Source: Chryseobacterium takakiae (GTDB lineage Bacteria; Bacteroidota; Bacteroidia; Flavobacteriales; Weeksellaceae). From it: a stretch of 64,000 bases of DNA. Positions 24,706-33,226 of this stretch are shown here, one piece after another. Within the stretch, counting starts at the first letter, position 1. Every line of letters starts with the position of its first letter. A program made the translations under genes and the position numbers. Where the stretch lies: NCBI RefSeq assembly GCF_900129385.1, contig NZ_FQVO01000002.1, positions 1 to 64,000 of the forward strand. Reading direction: 5' to 3'. The notes below the pieces were generated by a model that searched no databases, was not told where the DNA came from, and saw nothing but the letters and a program-made list of their open reading frames with translations.

Positions 24706-25802
24706 TGCATCATGCGGAAGCTTGTATATACAAGCAAAAGAAGCATGCACAGGAGCGCAAAGAAGTTGATAATAAATAAAGACATTCCTTTGATTATACT
24801 TATACTTCTGGAATTTTCATAGACTCTGTGGTGGGCTATAAAGAAATAGATAAACATATAAAATATAGCTATAGTAGAAATCAGAATACTCAGGATATTA
24901 AAAATGGAGTAATCCGGAAGTAAGGAAAGAAGTTCCGATAAAAATATTATAATCAGAATTCCCAATAGCAGGAAAGAAAAATAATGAAGCGTAAAAATTC
25001 CGTTATCAAAAAACCACCATTTCTTTTTATTGTGAAAAAGCCATAGGAAAAAAGCAAAAACAGGAAGATAAATAAATAATGCTTTAGGTAACGTATGCAC
25101 CACTGTTTCGCTAAATTTATCAAAAATCTGTTCTTTGTTAAGGCCCTGCTCCTGGAAATGGAATACTTTTTTTGCAAAAGGCCTCATAAAATCAAAAATG
25201 GACCGGCTATCGGAGCTTTTAATGTACAACGAATCAAACTGCTTCATATTTTTAGCTCCAAGAATCGTAAGTTTTCCGTCTTCGGTTTCTCCTACAGCAT
25301 CTGTTCTACTATCATTATTGTTTACAACGCTTACTTTCAGGTCATTAATTGTTTCTTTTGGAATTTTTATATTCTTATTTTCCCTGCCGATGCTATCCAG
25401 CATTTTTGCAACTCTCTCTTTATTTGCTTGTTCCCTTTCTTTTGTATTTAGAGTGTAAACATCATTTGTTTTCTGCTCTTCTTCTGAGGAAGAAAGTAGA
25501 GATGGTAGAAAAAAGGTAATAAAACTTACAAAAATATAAAGCTTTACAGGAGCAACGTAGGTCTGCCTTTTTCCGGCAAGATACTCTTTGGTAAGCTTTC
25601 CGGGACGGAACAGAAGGTATTTGATTGTTTTCCAGAACTGTCCGTCATAGTGCGTAAAATCCTCAATAAAGTGTGTGAAAAGATAATGGAACGGTTGCTT
25701 GGTCTCGGTATTTTCCTGTCCACAATGAGGGCAGAATCTTTCTTCAACGGTGTGTCCGCAGTTCAGGCAGGTTTTATCTTCCCGGATCTTTCCGTGGCTC
25801 AT
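24702..25802 (-). CDS. DUF3667 membrane protein with zinc ribbon
   Basis: A 366-residue protein of the Bacteroidota DUF3667 family. The N-terminus is a zinc ribbon (CLNCG at 12-16 and CPHCGQ at 29-34), followed by the conserved segment DFTHYDGQFWKTIKYLLFRPGKLTKEYLAGKR, given here by its ends D49 and R80. A membrane segment follows at about 92-108, then a hydrophilic loop (110-230) and three or four C-terminal membrane segments (about 240-365). Function unknown; the ribbon on the cytoplasmic side suggests a protein or nucleic-acid contact. Confidence 0.88.
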   Translation of the reverse strand: MSHGKIREDKTCLNCGHTVEERFCPHCGQENTETKQPFHYLFTHFIEDFTHYDGQFWKTIKYLLFRPGKLTKEYLAGKRQTYVAPVKLYIFVSFITFFLPSLLSSSEEEQKTNDVYTLNTKEREQANKERVAKMLDSIGRENKNIKIPKETINDLKVSVVNNNDSRTDAVGETEDGKLTILGAKNMKQFDSLYIKSSDSRSIFDFMRPFAKKVFHFQEQGLNKEQIFDKFSETVVHTLPKALFIYLPVFAFFLWLFHNKKKWWFFDNGIFTLHYFSFLLLGILIIIFLSELLSLLPDYSIFNILSILISTIAIFYMFIYFFIAHHRVYENSRSISIIKGMSLFIINFFALLCMLLLLVYTSFRMMH

Positions 25803-25820
25803 AGCTTATTAAGTTTTATG

Positions 25821-25829
25821 GCAAATATA
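25821..25829 (-). promoter_or_regulatory. -7 box of the DUF3667 gene
   Basis: Minus-strand TATATTTGC, 18 bases before the ATG. Confidence 0.6.
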
Positions 25830-25965
25830 AATATTTCGTCAATACTATTTTCATATTGATAAATTTTAAAGCTAATGTTTAAATAAAATTTAATAAAAAC
25901 GGATCAGATAACTAAGTAATTCATTCGGCTGCGTCCTGTTCTATATTGCAAGATGCATTTCACCA

Positions 25966-27219
25966 TTATTCTTTGATGAACTTTTCTGAAAAAGATTGAT
26001 TATTTTGCTGACAGGTAATAATGTAGTTTCCCGGGCTTAAATTCTGTACCATAATTTTATATTCATCACCGGTTAAGAGTATCTTACAGCTCATTCTTCT
26101 TCCACTGGCATCTTTAATTTCCAGGTTTGATAATTTTTCAGGTGCTTTAATGGTCAGAATATCTTTTACCGGATTAGGATAGATTTTAAAAACTGATTTT
26201 TGAGTTTCTAAAGTTGCCAGCGTAGTAATGCTGATTTTCTTTGTTTTTGTAGTTAGTCTTCCGCATGCGTTGGTAGTAAGTTTTACATTGTAATCTCCGG
26301 TATTTGCGTAGGTATGGGAAGGGTTTTCCATGTTGGAAGTGCTGCCGTCTCCAAAATCCCATTGAAACAATGTGGCGCTGCCGGATTGGTTGTTGAATTG
26401 TACCGTATTTGAATTTAATAACTGGTAATCGAACCTGGAGTTTGTGTCATGGAGATTAATGTACCATGTATCCATATTGTTAAAAACAATAGTTTTTACG
26501 GCATTTCTCACAAGGTTTGCTTCTGATTGTGATAAGTTGCCGTCATATGTTGATAAAGTGGGATCTTTTTTGAATATGGTTGTATAAAAAGTGCAAGCAG
26601 CAATCATAGAACCTAGATAGTTAGGATGAGATCCATCAGCTTCGTATAATTCTAGCATAGGATTTTGTGTACGCATATACCTCCAAACCCGGCCTACCGG
26701 TGAAATAAGGCTTTCATTTTCTAAAGCAGCCTGCATATAGCGTTCATAAATTTTATCATCCATTCCTTCGTAAGTACAAAGGTAAGAACCTGGTGTGCAG
26801 TTTGAGGTGTCTCCGTTTTTTCGTCCCCATGTCATGTAAAAAATGGGATTGCCGCAAGGATTTTTGCTTTTTATGTAATTGACCAGCTGAGTAGCGAAGG
26901 GAAAGAACTGCGTCTGAACAAATGAAAAGGAAAATGCAGGTATCTGACTTTGTTCCTGTAATACAACATAGTCCCAGTTTCCCAAGCCTATGGTGCTTAA
27001 AACTGACGCGTTATTGGCATGATTCTGTAAAGTAGATCCGCCCGGTGTATAGCTTTGATAGCTGAGATTGTCTCCTGTGCTGCCTGCAATTTCACTGATC
27101 AGTTGGGGTAAATTATTTTGGGCAGTATAGCTATTGCCTATAAAAAAAACATTTTTATTTGTTTGGGCATAAGAGGGTATAATAATAAATAGAAAAAGGC
27201 ATAGTAATTTTTTCATCAT
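25966..27219 (-). CDS. T9SS-exported SGNH hydrolase with PKD domain
   Basis: A 417-residue secreted protein in three parts. After the signal peptide, residues 22-245 form an SGNH/GDSL-type hydrolase-like domain: block I FFIGNSYTAQNNLP with the nucleophile-position Ser, a later GGSTL, and ADGSHPNYLG carrying the Asp-x-x-His pair. Residues about 260-325 are a PKD domain (FQWDFGDGSTSNMENPSHTY). The last 80 residues are a type A T9SS sorting domain (VFKIYPNPVKDILTI to the end). It is probably an extracellular esterase or deacetylase acting on a polymer; the substrate is unknown. Single gene. Confidence 0.85.
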   Translation of the reverse strand: MMKKLLCLFLFIIIPSYAQTNKNVFFIGNSYTAQNNLPQLISEIAGSTGDNLSYQSYTPGGSTLQNHANNASVLSTIGLGNWDYVVLQEQSQIPAFSFSFVQTQFFPFATQLVNYIKSKNPCGNPIFYMTWGRKNGDTSNCTPGSYLCTYEGMDDKIYERYMQAALENESLISPVGRVWRYMRTQNPMLELYEADGSHPNYLGSMIAACTFYTTIFKKDPTLSTYDGNLSQSEANLVRNAVKTIVFNNMDTWYINLHDTNSRFDYQLLNSNTVQFNNQSGSATLFQWDFGDGSTSNMENPSHTYANTGDYNVKLTTNACGRLTTKTKKISITTLATLETQKSVFKIYPNPVKDILTIKAPEKLSNLEIKDASGRRMSCKILLTGDEYKIMVQNLSPGNYIITCQQNNQSFSEKFIKE

Positions 27220-27372
27220 ATAATCATTTGTTTTGTAAATATATTAATTTTCATCAAATTCAAAACACTCAAAATTTTTCGCAACAGGCATTCTAATTCA
27301 TTAACAACCTATAATTTATGGTTAAATGTAAAGTAAATTGTTTATATGTTTTTAGGATAAAAAAATAATTTG

Positions 27373-27381
27373 TACCTTTGC
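27373..27381 (+). promoter_or_regulatory. -7 box of the rplM operon
   Basis: TACCTTTGC matches TAnnTTTGC, 45 bases before the rplM start. Confidence 0.65.
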
Positions 27382-27426
27382 ACACCCTTTTAGGGGAAAA
27401 TTATGTTTAATCTTTAACTAAAACGT

Positions 27427-27882
27427 GTGAATACATTAAGTTACAAAACTGTTTCAGCGAACAAAGCTACTGCTAATAAAGAATGGGTTGTGGTAGACGC
27501 TGAAGGACAGCCGTTAGGAAGACTAGCTTCTACGGTTGCAAAGATTTTGAGAGGTAAGCACAAGACGAACTATACACCTCACGTAGATTGTGGTGATAAC
27601 GTAATCGTTTTGAACGCTGGGAAAGTAACTCTTTCCGGAAACAAGTGGAACGACAAGACTTATATCTGGCATACAGGATACCCTGGAGGACAGAAGTCTA
27701 TGACTGCGGCTGAACTTCAAAAGAAGGATTCTTTAAAAGTATTGGAAAAATCAGTAAAAGGGATGTTGCCTAAAAACAGACTTGGAGCTGCGATCCTTAA
27801 GAATCTTTACTTATATGAAGGAACTGAGCACAAACATGAAGCTCAACAGCCTAAAACAATTAATGTTAACGAATTTAAATAA
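27427..27882 (+). CDS. rplM: 50S ribosomal protein L13
   Basis: A 151-residue L13 of the large ribosomal subunit, one of the early assembly proteins. Family segments are present: [53 protein letters not shown] and [20 protein letters not shown]. The start is GTG (27427-27429), giving [20 protein letters not shown]. It is first in a transcript with rpsI five bases downstream. Confidence 0.97.
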   Translation: MNTLSYKTVSANKATANKEWVVVDAEGQPLGRLASTVAKILRGKHKTNYTPHVDCGDNVIVLNAGKVTLSGNKWNDKTYIWHTGYPGGQKSMTAAELQKKDSLKVLEKSVKGMLPKNRLGAAILKNLYLYEGTEHKHEAQQPKTINVNEFK

Positions 27883-27887
27883 TTAAT

Positions 27888-28274
27888 ATGTCTACAGTTC
27901 ACAAAATCGGAAGAAGAAAAACTTCTGTAGCAAGAGTTTACGTAAAGCCAGGAACTGGTAATATTACGGTAAACGGTAAAGATGCTAAAGAATACTTCTC
28001 TACAGATGTAATGGTTTACAAATTAAACCAACCATTTATCCTTTCTGAAACTGTTGGTCAGTATGACGTTACCGTAAATGTATTCGGTGGTGGAAATACA
28101 GGTCAGGCAGAAGCTATCAGATTAGGTATTTCAAGAGCTTTGTGTGAAATCAACGCTGAGTTCAGATTAGCATTGAAGCCTGCTGGTTTACTTACAAGAG
28201 ACGCAAGAATGGTGGAAAGAAAGAAGCCAGGTCAGAAAAAAGCAAGAAAGAGATTCCAATTCTCAAAACGTTAA
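27888..28274 (+). CDS. rpsI: 30S ribosomal protein S9
   Basis: A 128-residue S9 of the small subunit head. Conserved parts are [60 protein letters not shown] and the C-terminal KRFQFSKR, whose final Lys/Arg reaches the P-site tRNA. It follows rplM by five bases, the nearly universal L13-S9 pair. Confidence 0.97.
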   Translation: MSTVHKIGRRKTSVARVYVKPGTGNITVNGKDAKEYFSTDVMVYKLNQPFILSETVGQYDVTVNVFGGGNTGQAEAIRLGISRALCEINAEFRLALKPAGLLTRDARMVERKKPGQKKARKRFQFSKR

Positions 28275-28279
28275 AAAAG

Positions 28280-28390
28280 CGTATGGCTATTGGCTTATGG
28301 CGGATAGCTTTAGAAAAATTTTTAAAAAATTATTTTTTAACCCAAAGCTGGAAAGCCAGTTGCCAAAAGCAATAAGCCAACAGCAACTTT
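28280..28390. repeat. facing heptamer repeats between rpsI and rpsB
   Basis: The left arm (28280-28309) has units TGGCTAT, TGGCTTA, TGGCGGA; the right arm (28345-28386) has GCCAGTT, GCCAAAA, GCAATAA, GCCAACA, of opposite polarity. An AT-rich self-complementary spacer lies between. This sits within the 208-base gap of a ribosomal-protein operon. Confidence 0.75.
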
Positions 28391-28482
28391 GCCCGTTACG
28401 TTTAGCATCCAAACGCTTCTCCCATCTAAAGAAGTTGTTGATTGTTTAAAAAACGGAAAGTAAACTAACAAAAACAGAAAAC

Positions 28483-29244
28483 ATGGCAAAAGCAAATGTA
28501 AAAGACCTTCTAGAGGCTGGCGTACACTTTGGTCACATGACCAGAAAGTGGAACCCAAATATGGCTCCATACATTTTTATGGAGAAAAATGGTATTCACA
28601 TTGTAGACTTACATAAAACAGCAGTTAAATTGGATGAAGCTTGTAGCGCTTTAGAAAAATTAACTTCTGCAGGTAAAAAAGTTCTTTTCGTAGCTACTAA
28701 AAAGCAGGCGAAAGAAGTTGTTGCAAAACACGCTTCTGAACTTAATATGCCTTATATTACAGAAAGATGGCCGGGAGGTATGTTAACGAATTTCGTTACA
28801 ATCAGAAAGGCTGTTAAAAAAATGAACTCCATCGACAAAATGAAAAAAGATGGTACGTTCGAAACTTTATCTAAAAAAGAAAGATTACAAGTAGACAGAC
28901 AAAGAGCAAACCTTGAGAAGAACTTAGGTTCTATCGCTGACATGGTAAGACTTCCATCTGCTGTATTTGTAGTTGATATCTTAAGAGAACATATCGCTGT
29001 AACTGAAGCTAAAAAATTAGGGATTCCGGTTTTCGGTATCGTTGATACCAACTCTGATCCTAGAAAAGTAGACTTCGTAATCCCAGGAAACGATGATGCT
29101 TCTAAATCTATCGACATGATCCTTAGCGTAGTTTCTGAAGCTATCAAAGAAGGACAGTCTCAGAGAAAAGCTGATAAAGAAAAATCTAAAGAAGAAGGAG
29201 AAGTAGTATCTGCTGATAAAGATGCTGACTTTGACGGAGAATAA
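28483..29244 (+). CDS. rpsB: 30S ribosomal protein S2
   Basis: A 253-residue S2 of the small subunit, needed for binding S1 and for translation initiation. The N-terminus LLEAGVHFGHMTRKWNPNM is the S2 signature; RWPGGMLTNFVTIRKAV and the second signature around PSAVFVVDILREHIAVTEAK follow, then an acidic C-terminal tail. In most bacteria tsf follows directly; here a terminator follows and tsf lies about 20 kb away on the other strand. Confidence 0.97.
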   Translation: MAKANVKDLLEAGVHFGHMTRKWNPNMAPYIFMEKNGIHIVDLHKTAVKLDEACSALEKLTSAGKKVLFVATKKQAKEVVAKHASELNMPYITERWPGGMLTNFVTIRKAVKKMNSIDKMKKDGTFETLSKKERLQVDRQRANLEKNLGSIADMVRLPSAVFVVDILREHIAVTEAKKLGIPVFGIVDTNSDPRKVDFVIPGNDDASKSIDMILSVVSEAIKEGQSQRKADKEKSKEEGEVVSADKDADFDGE

Positions 29245-29264
29245 TTAAGATTTTCTTACCATAC

Positions 29265-29300
29265 AAAAACCGCTGGATTCTTTGGATTCAGCGGTTTTTA
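29265..29300 (+). terminator. rpsB terminator
   Basis: AAAAACCGCTG (29265-29275) pairs with CAGCGGTTTTT (29289-29299), with partial pairing inside the loop and T residues at the 3' side. Confidence 0.85.
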
Positions 29301-29325
29301 TTTCATTCAGTATTAACTTTCATTA

Positions 29326-29781
29326 TTAGTTTGAAAGCTTTACTTCATAAGGGGCTGATATAAATTTTGTTTTCTGGTAAACGGCATCGCAGATCATGCC
29401 TGAAAGATTGTAGGCCTGATTTTTAGGAACCATTACAGCTCCAATTTTATTTGCAGCTATAGGAACTTTTTTAAAGTAATTGTTTCCGCTTATCGTAAGA
29501 ACCATATTGCAGCGGGAGTTGTTTTCTACGGTAATAGCTGTTCTGGGATCATTGGAGGAGTCATTAAGCAAATAAGTGAGTACATCAGAGGTTTCAGATT
29601 TGTATGTTTTCATCAGAGCCTGATATTCTCTTTCTACCTGAGCCGCAGGAGTGGTACTGCTCCCGGTAACGGACGGCCTTAAAACAGGTTTTCTTACAGG
29701 ATAATTCTTTGTATTTCCGCTGCTTCCACAATTATTCAGCAGTAAAATAATCACTGCCGAAAATGAAACGTACTTCTTCAT
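29326..29781 (-). CDS. small secreted lipoprotein, paralogue family P, member 1
   Basis: A 151-residue lipoprotein (signal ending ILLLNNC). Its C-terminal 90 residues share a pattern with the genes at 29815, 31336 and 50617: ITVENNSRCNMVLTISGN, then a V-P-A-x-G-like segment (VPIAANKIGAVMVPKNQAY) and MICDAVYQKTKFI. Two cysteines are conserved in the family. This member lacks the N-terminal helical HPDDP motif seen in members 2 and 3. The family is not one I can name with confidence; function unknown. A -7 box at 29801 gives it a separate promoter. Confidence 0.8.
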   Translation of the reverse strand: MKKYVSFSAVIILLLNNCGSSGNTKNYPVRKPVLRPSVTGSSTTPAAQVEREYQALMKTYKSETSDVLTYLLNDSSNDPRTAITVENNSRCNMVLTISGNNYFKKVPIAANKIGAVMVPKNQAYNLSGMICDAVYQKTKFISAPYEVKLSN

Positions 29782-29800
29782 AAAATATGATTTATGAGTA

Positions 29801-29808
29801 CAAATGTA
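29801..29808 (-). promoter_or_regulatory. -7 box of family P member 1
   Basis: Minus-strand TACATTTG, 19 bases before the ATG. Confidence 0.6.
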
Positions 29809-29814
29809 GTCTTT

Positions 29815-30453
29815 TTACATTTTTATATTATTTCCTTTAGCAGGTTCAGGGGTACTAATGGTTAAAAGTATACTCTTGTTCAGGTCTTTTTGAGAGGAAT
29901 AGACCACATCACACACATTTCCTTTTAATGTATAGAACCCTTTATTGATGACAATAAAATTTTCACCTTTTGCGGGTACGGCAAGATTGTAAAAATCTTT
30001 TCCCTGAATTTTCAGAACCAGGTTACAATCTGATAGATTTTTAAATAACAGAATTACTTCTTTGCTGTTAACGTCTTCATTGAACATTGCATCAAGCAGC
30101 TTCACCGTTTTTTCTTTATGTTCTTTTGAAGTGGAAGAAATAAGGCGTTTAAACTCTTCCGCCTCTTGAGAGTTAGGATTCTTAAAGGCAGCACTTGGTA
30201 TTTCGCTGATAACAGGTCTTGCTTCCATGGGTTTGGCATCCTTTTTTCCTTTAGTCCATTCAGCGTTTTTTAGTGCAATAAGTTTGGGTTTCAGAACACT
30301 TCTTTTCGGGTCGTCAGGATGTGTGGCCGCCAGATAATTTTCAATTTCCTTGATGTCGGTACTTTCTAAAATATTTTGTGAAGGGTTTGCGATACCGGTA
30401 CTCTTACAGGATAACAGGATACATAGCACAATGTAAATAATATTTTTTTTCAT
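29815..30453 (-). CDS. secreted lipoprotein, paralogue family P, member 2
   Basis: A 212-residue lipoprotein (signal IIYIVLCILLSC). The N-terminal mature part has YLAATHPDDPKRSVLKPKLI (about residues 41-60), shared with member 3. The middle EHKEKTVKLLDAMFNEDVNS leads into the conserved core LFKNLSDCNLVLKIQGKDFY, NLAVPAKGENFIVINKGFY and GNVCDVVYSSQKDL. The core has two conserved cysteines, which may form a disulfide outside the cytoplasm. No function is known. It lies between member 1 and trmB on the same strand. Confidence 0.82.
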   Translation of the reverse strand: MKKNIIYIVLCILLSCKSTGIANPSQNILESTDIKEIENYLAATHPDDPKRSVLKPKLIALKNAEWTKGKKDAKPMEARPVISEIPSAAFKNPNSQEAEEFKRLISSTSKEHKEKTVKLLDAMFNEDVNSKEVILLFKNLSDCNLVLKIQGKDFYNLAVPAKGENFIVINKGFYTLKGNVCDVVYSSQKDLNKSILLTISTPEPAKGNNIKM

Positions 30454-30592
30454 AACCGTTTTTTTGTGTTTTTACTACAAGTAAATTTAAGAATATAAAA
30501 TATATATCCTTAAAGCAAACCGTAAAATATTTCAGCTGTTGTCTTAAACTTCGATTGTTCTGTATAGTATTCTTTTCATCATCCTTGTGTTT

Positions 30593-31270
30593 TTAATTAA
30601 TTTTAAATTTAATGTAGGTGATTGTTTTTCCTTTAGCAGAGAAAAGCTCTTCATAATAGGTTCTGATGTCCCTAAGATGTAGAGTACCAGGGTCATACTC
30701 CGGAGCTCCGTAAATATCATGATGAGCCGTAATGATTTCATATCCTGCACCCTGCAAAAAGCCAAGTGTGTAGCCGTGAAGAAATTCAGAGTCTGTTTTT
30801 AAATGAATAATTCCGCCGGGTTTCAGAAACTTTTTATATCTGTTTAAAAAATCCGGGTGAGTAAGCCTGTGTTTGGTACGTTTGTATTTAATCTGTGGAT
30901 CCGGGAACGTAATCCATATTTCATCTACTTCATTTTCAGCAAAAAAATAATCTACAAGTTCGATCTGAGTTCTCAGAAAAGCAACATTCTGCATGCCGTT
31001 TTCGTGTGCTTCTTTAGCTCCAAACCAGAATCTTGCTCCTTTTACATCAATACCGATGAAGTTTTTTTCAGGAAATGCTTTTGCCAGTCCTACAGTATAT
31101 TCTCCTTTGCCGCAGCCCAATTCAAGAACAATGGGATTTTCATTCTTGAAAAATTCTGTTCTCCATTTTCCTTTAAGGTTAAACCCGTTCAGCGCTTCTT
31201 CTCTTGTTGGCTGAACAACATTCGGTAATATTTTGTTTTCTGCGAATCTTGCTAATTTATTCTTACCCAT
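30593..31270 (-). CDS. trmB: tRNA (guanosine(46)-N7)-methyltransferase
   Basis: Transfers a methyl group from S-adenosylmethionine to N7 of G46 in the tRNA variable loop. The 225 residues fit the family. The SAM-binding motif VLELGCGKGEYTVGLAKAFP (about 48-67) and GIDVKGARFW are present, as is the catalytic region ITFPDPQIKYKRTKHRLTHP with the conserved DP, followed by GGIIHLKTDS. A -7 box lies at 31290. It separates family P members 2 and 3, with no obvious functional tie to them. Confidence 0.95.
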   Translation of the reverse strand: MGKNKLARFAENKILPNVVQPTREEALNGFNLKGKWRTEFFKNENPIVLELGCGKGEYTVGLAKAFPEKNFIGIDVKGARFWFGAKEAHENGMQNVAFLRTQIELVDYFFAENEVDEIWITFPDPQIKYKRTKHRLTHPDFLNRYKKFLKPGGIIHLKTDSEFLHGYTLGFLQGAGYEIITAHHDIYGAPEYDPGTLHLRDIRTYYEELFSAKGKTITYIKFKIN

Positions 31271-31289
31271 GAAACAGTTATAAAATCCT

Positions 31290-31298
31290 GCAAAAATA
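31290..31298 (-). promoter_or_regulatory. -7 box of trmB
   Basis: Minus-strand TATTTTTGC, 19 bases before the ATG. Confidence 0.6.
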
Positions 31299-31335
31299 GC
31301 AAAATTTATAAGAGCTTTCTTTAAATCTTATGAAA

Positions 31336-32121
31336 TTATTTCTTGGCAGAACTTCCAAGAGCCACCATAAAAGGCTTCTGTATGGTTTTTTGTGATGCAT
31401 ACTGCGCCCCGCAGACAATGCTTGTAAAAAGATAGTCTCCTTTTTGTACAACAATAGAATTGTCTCCATGTGCCGGAACCGGAAGTCTGTATTTAGTGAC
31501 GCCAATTCCTTCCATTCTTACAATAATATTACAGTCGGATTTATTTTCAATCATAACAATGCATTCTTTAGCATTAGGGTCATTATCAAAAAGTGAATTT
31601 AAGATTTTTACAGTCTTATTTTTATGTTCTACGGGGTTTTCTCCCATCAGCATATTGAATTCCGAAGCTTCCGTATCGGGGATGGCAGCAACAGATGCTG
31701 CAGCCGGAACAGAAGGCGCAATATATACATTTTGAGGATTACTGGGAGTGTATACCACTGCAGCCTGGCCTACCTGAAGTTCTTTCTGGTATTTTGCAAT
31801 CTGTTTTTTCTTAATGTTGGCATTCATCTCTTCAAAAGATATTTTGGTAGAAGGCCGTCTTTTCAGCATTGCGAGCCAGTCTTGCATTTGTTTTACTTTG
31901 GTATCTCCCGGTTTTGCATTCTTAATGTAATCTTTCATCATATCCATGACCCGAGGCTTGAGTACCGATCTTCTGGGATCATCAGGATGGGCATCTCTCA
32001 GAAAAGCATTGATTTCATAAATATTTTTACTCTTTAAAATTTCACTGTAATCCTTTCCCTTCTTCTGAGCAGAAAAATTCACAAAAAAAATAGCGGCGAA
32101 AATCAAAAAAATCTTTTTCAT
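31336..32121 (-). CDS. secreted protein, paralogue family P, member 3
   Basis: A 261-residue exported protein with a cleavable signal (MKKIFLIFAAIFFVNFSAQ). The N-terminal motif INAFLRDAHPDDPRRSVLKP is shared with member 2. A Lys/Gln-rich helical stretch and an Ala/Pro-rich linker (about 125-155) follow. The family core comes last: EHKNKTVKILNSLFDNDP, IENKSDCNIIVRMEGIG, VPAHGDNSIVVQKGDYLF and IVCGAQYASQKTI. Unlike members 1 and 2 it has no lipobox. Function unknown. Confidence 0.82.
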   Translation of the reverse strand: MKKIFLIFAAIFFVNFSAQKKGKDYSEILKSKNIYEINAFLRDAHPDDPRRSVLKPRVMDMMKDYIKNAKPGDTKVKQMQDWLAMLKRRPSTKISFEEMNANIKKKQIAKYQKELQVGQAAVVYTPSNPQNVYIAPSVPAAASVAAIPDTEASEFNMLMGENPVEHKNKTVKILNSLFDNDPNAKECIVMIENKSDCNIIVRMEGIGVTKYRLPVPAHGDNSIVVQKGDYLFTSIVCGAQYASQKTIQKPFMVALGSSAKK

Positions 32122-32275
32122 TCAATATTAAAATTATTATTTGATAAACTGTCAGTTCATATAACGTAAAATATTGTATTTTATATATAGCACTTACAGG
32201 TGATAAAATTAGAAAATAATCTGGCGAATACAAAAAAATGCATACTGAAACACAATATGCATTAAAACTATATAA

Positions 32276-33064
32276 TTATTTTACAATTTCCTGGAGATGC
32301 GAATTTCTGAGTCTTCGCTGGTAGATTGGCAGGTATTTCTCAATCGGGATTTTTATCGCCTCAAAATTTCCGGCCATAATATACGGTTCGATATTTTCTG
32401 AGGTATAAACGAACTGAAGGAAATTATCAATAAGATTTTCAGGAATCTTAAACTTTACAAAATAATCTTTTCCCAGGTAATTCTTAATCTGTGTTACTGA
32501 ATTATTCATTCTTTCATATGCCAGATAGCGTTGTTTTTTCTTTCGCTCGCCGGAAAGGATATCGTATATGCTTTCCAGGCTGAAGGTAAGTCCGCCATCT
32601 CTCAGCCCTGCAACCGGAAGCTGAGGCGGAGTGCCGTCTCCTTTAGGTTCCGGAAGCCCGATTACTTTCTTTATAGCAAGTGCTTTGTCCTCTTTTCTTA
32701 AGGCATTTACATCGTACCTGAGATTGCCGGTTGGTTTGAACCTGTTGATTACCACTTCCTGAATATCATAATAAGCAATTCGTAATTCGATCAGGTTTTT
32801 CTGGGCAATCATTTGCGGTGTTAATCTGATATCTTTTCTTTCCGTAACAATAGAGGTAAAACGAATAACATCTCCTGCATTTGCTGAAATGGTGAAATCC
32901 CCGTTATAATTACTGAGAACGGTTTTCTGAGTAGTAAGATTGGTAACATATACCTGGTTGAGATATAAAACGGAATTATCTCTAAGAAAAACTTCGCCGG
33001 AAAACGACTGGGCGTTAATTTTTACCAGAAAAACCAACAGCAATAAGGTAAATAGATTCTTCAT
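32276..33064 (-). CDS. secreted carboxypeptidase-regulatory-like protein
   Basis: A 262-residue exported protein. The signal peptide (MKNLFTLLLLVFLVKINAQ) is followed by a CarboxypepD_reg-like beta-sandwich (about 20-100: FSGEVFLRDNSVLYLNQVYV, LSNYNGDFTISANAGDVIRF). This module is common at the N-terminus of Bacteroidota surface proteins and TonB receptors. The remaining 160 residues are charged and helical, with no recognised motif. It is the first gene downstream of the five-gene secreted array on the same strand but has its own -7 box, so a link with the array is only positional. Confidence 0.8.
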   Translation of the reverse strand: MKNLFTLLLLVFLVKINAQSFSGEVFLRDNSVLYLNQVYVTNLTTQKTVLSNYNGDFTISANAGDVIRFTSIVTERKDIRLTPQMIAQKNLIELRIAYYDIQEVVINRFKPTGNLRYDVNALRKEDKALAIKKVIGLPEPKGDGTPPQLPVAGLRDGGLTFSLESIYDILSGERKKKQRYLAYERMNNSVTQIKNYLGKDYFVKFKIPENLIDNFLQFVYTSENIEPYIMAGNFEAIKIPIEKYLPIYQRRLRNSHLQEIVK

Positions 33065-33074
33065 ATAACTTGGA

Positions 33075-33082
33075 CAAAATTA
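33075..33082 (-). promoter_or_regulatory. -7 box of the carboxypeptidase-regulatory-like gene
   Basis: Minus-strand TAATTTTG, 10 bases before the ATG. Confidence 0.5.
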
Positions 33083-33226
33083 CGCAGAATTGCATCAATT
33101 TATACCTATTTTAGTAGTGAAACTGGTTAAAGTTATATTAAACTTTAATCTGAAACTGTTAATAAATGTTATAATAATTCTTATCTAGCTAAAATCAAAT
33201 AAAAGTATTATTTAGTCATTCTGAGA

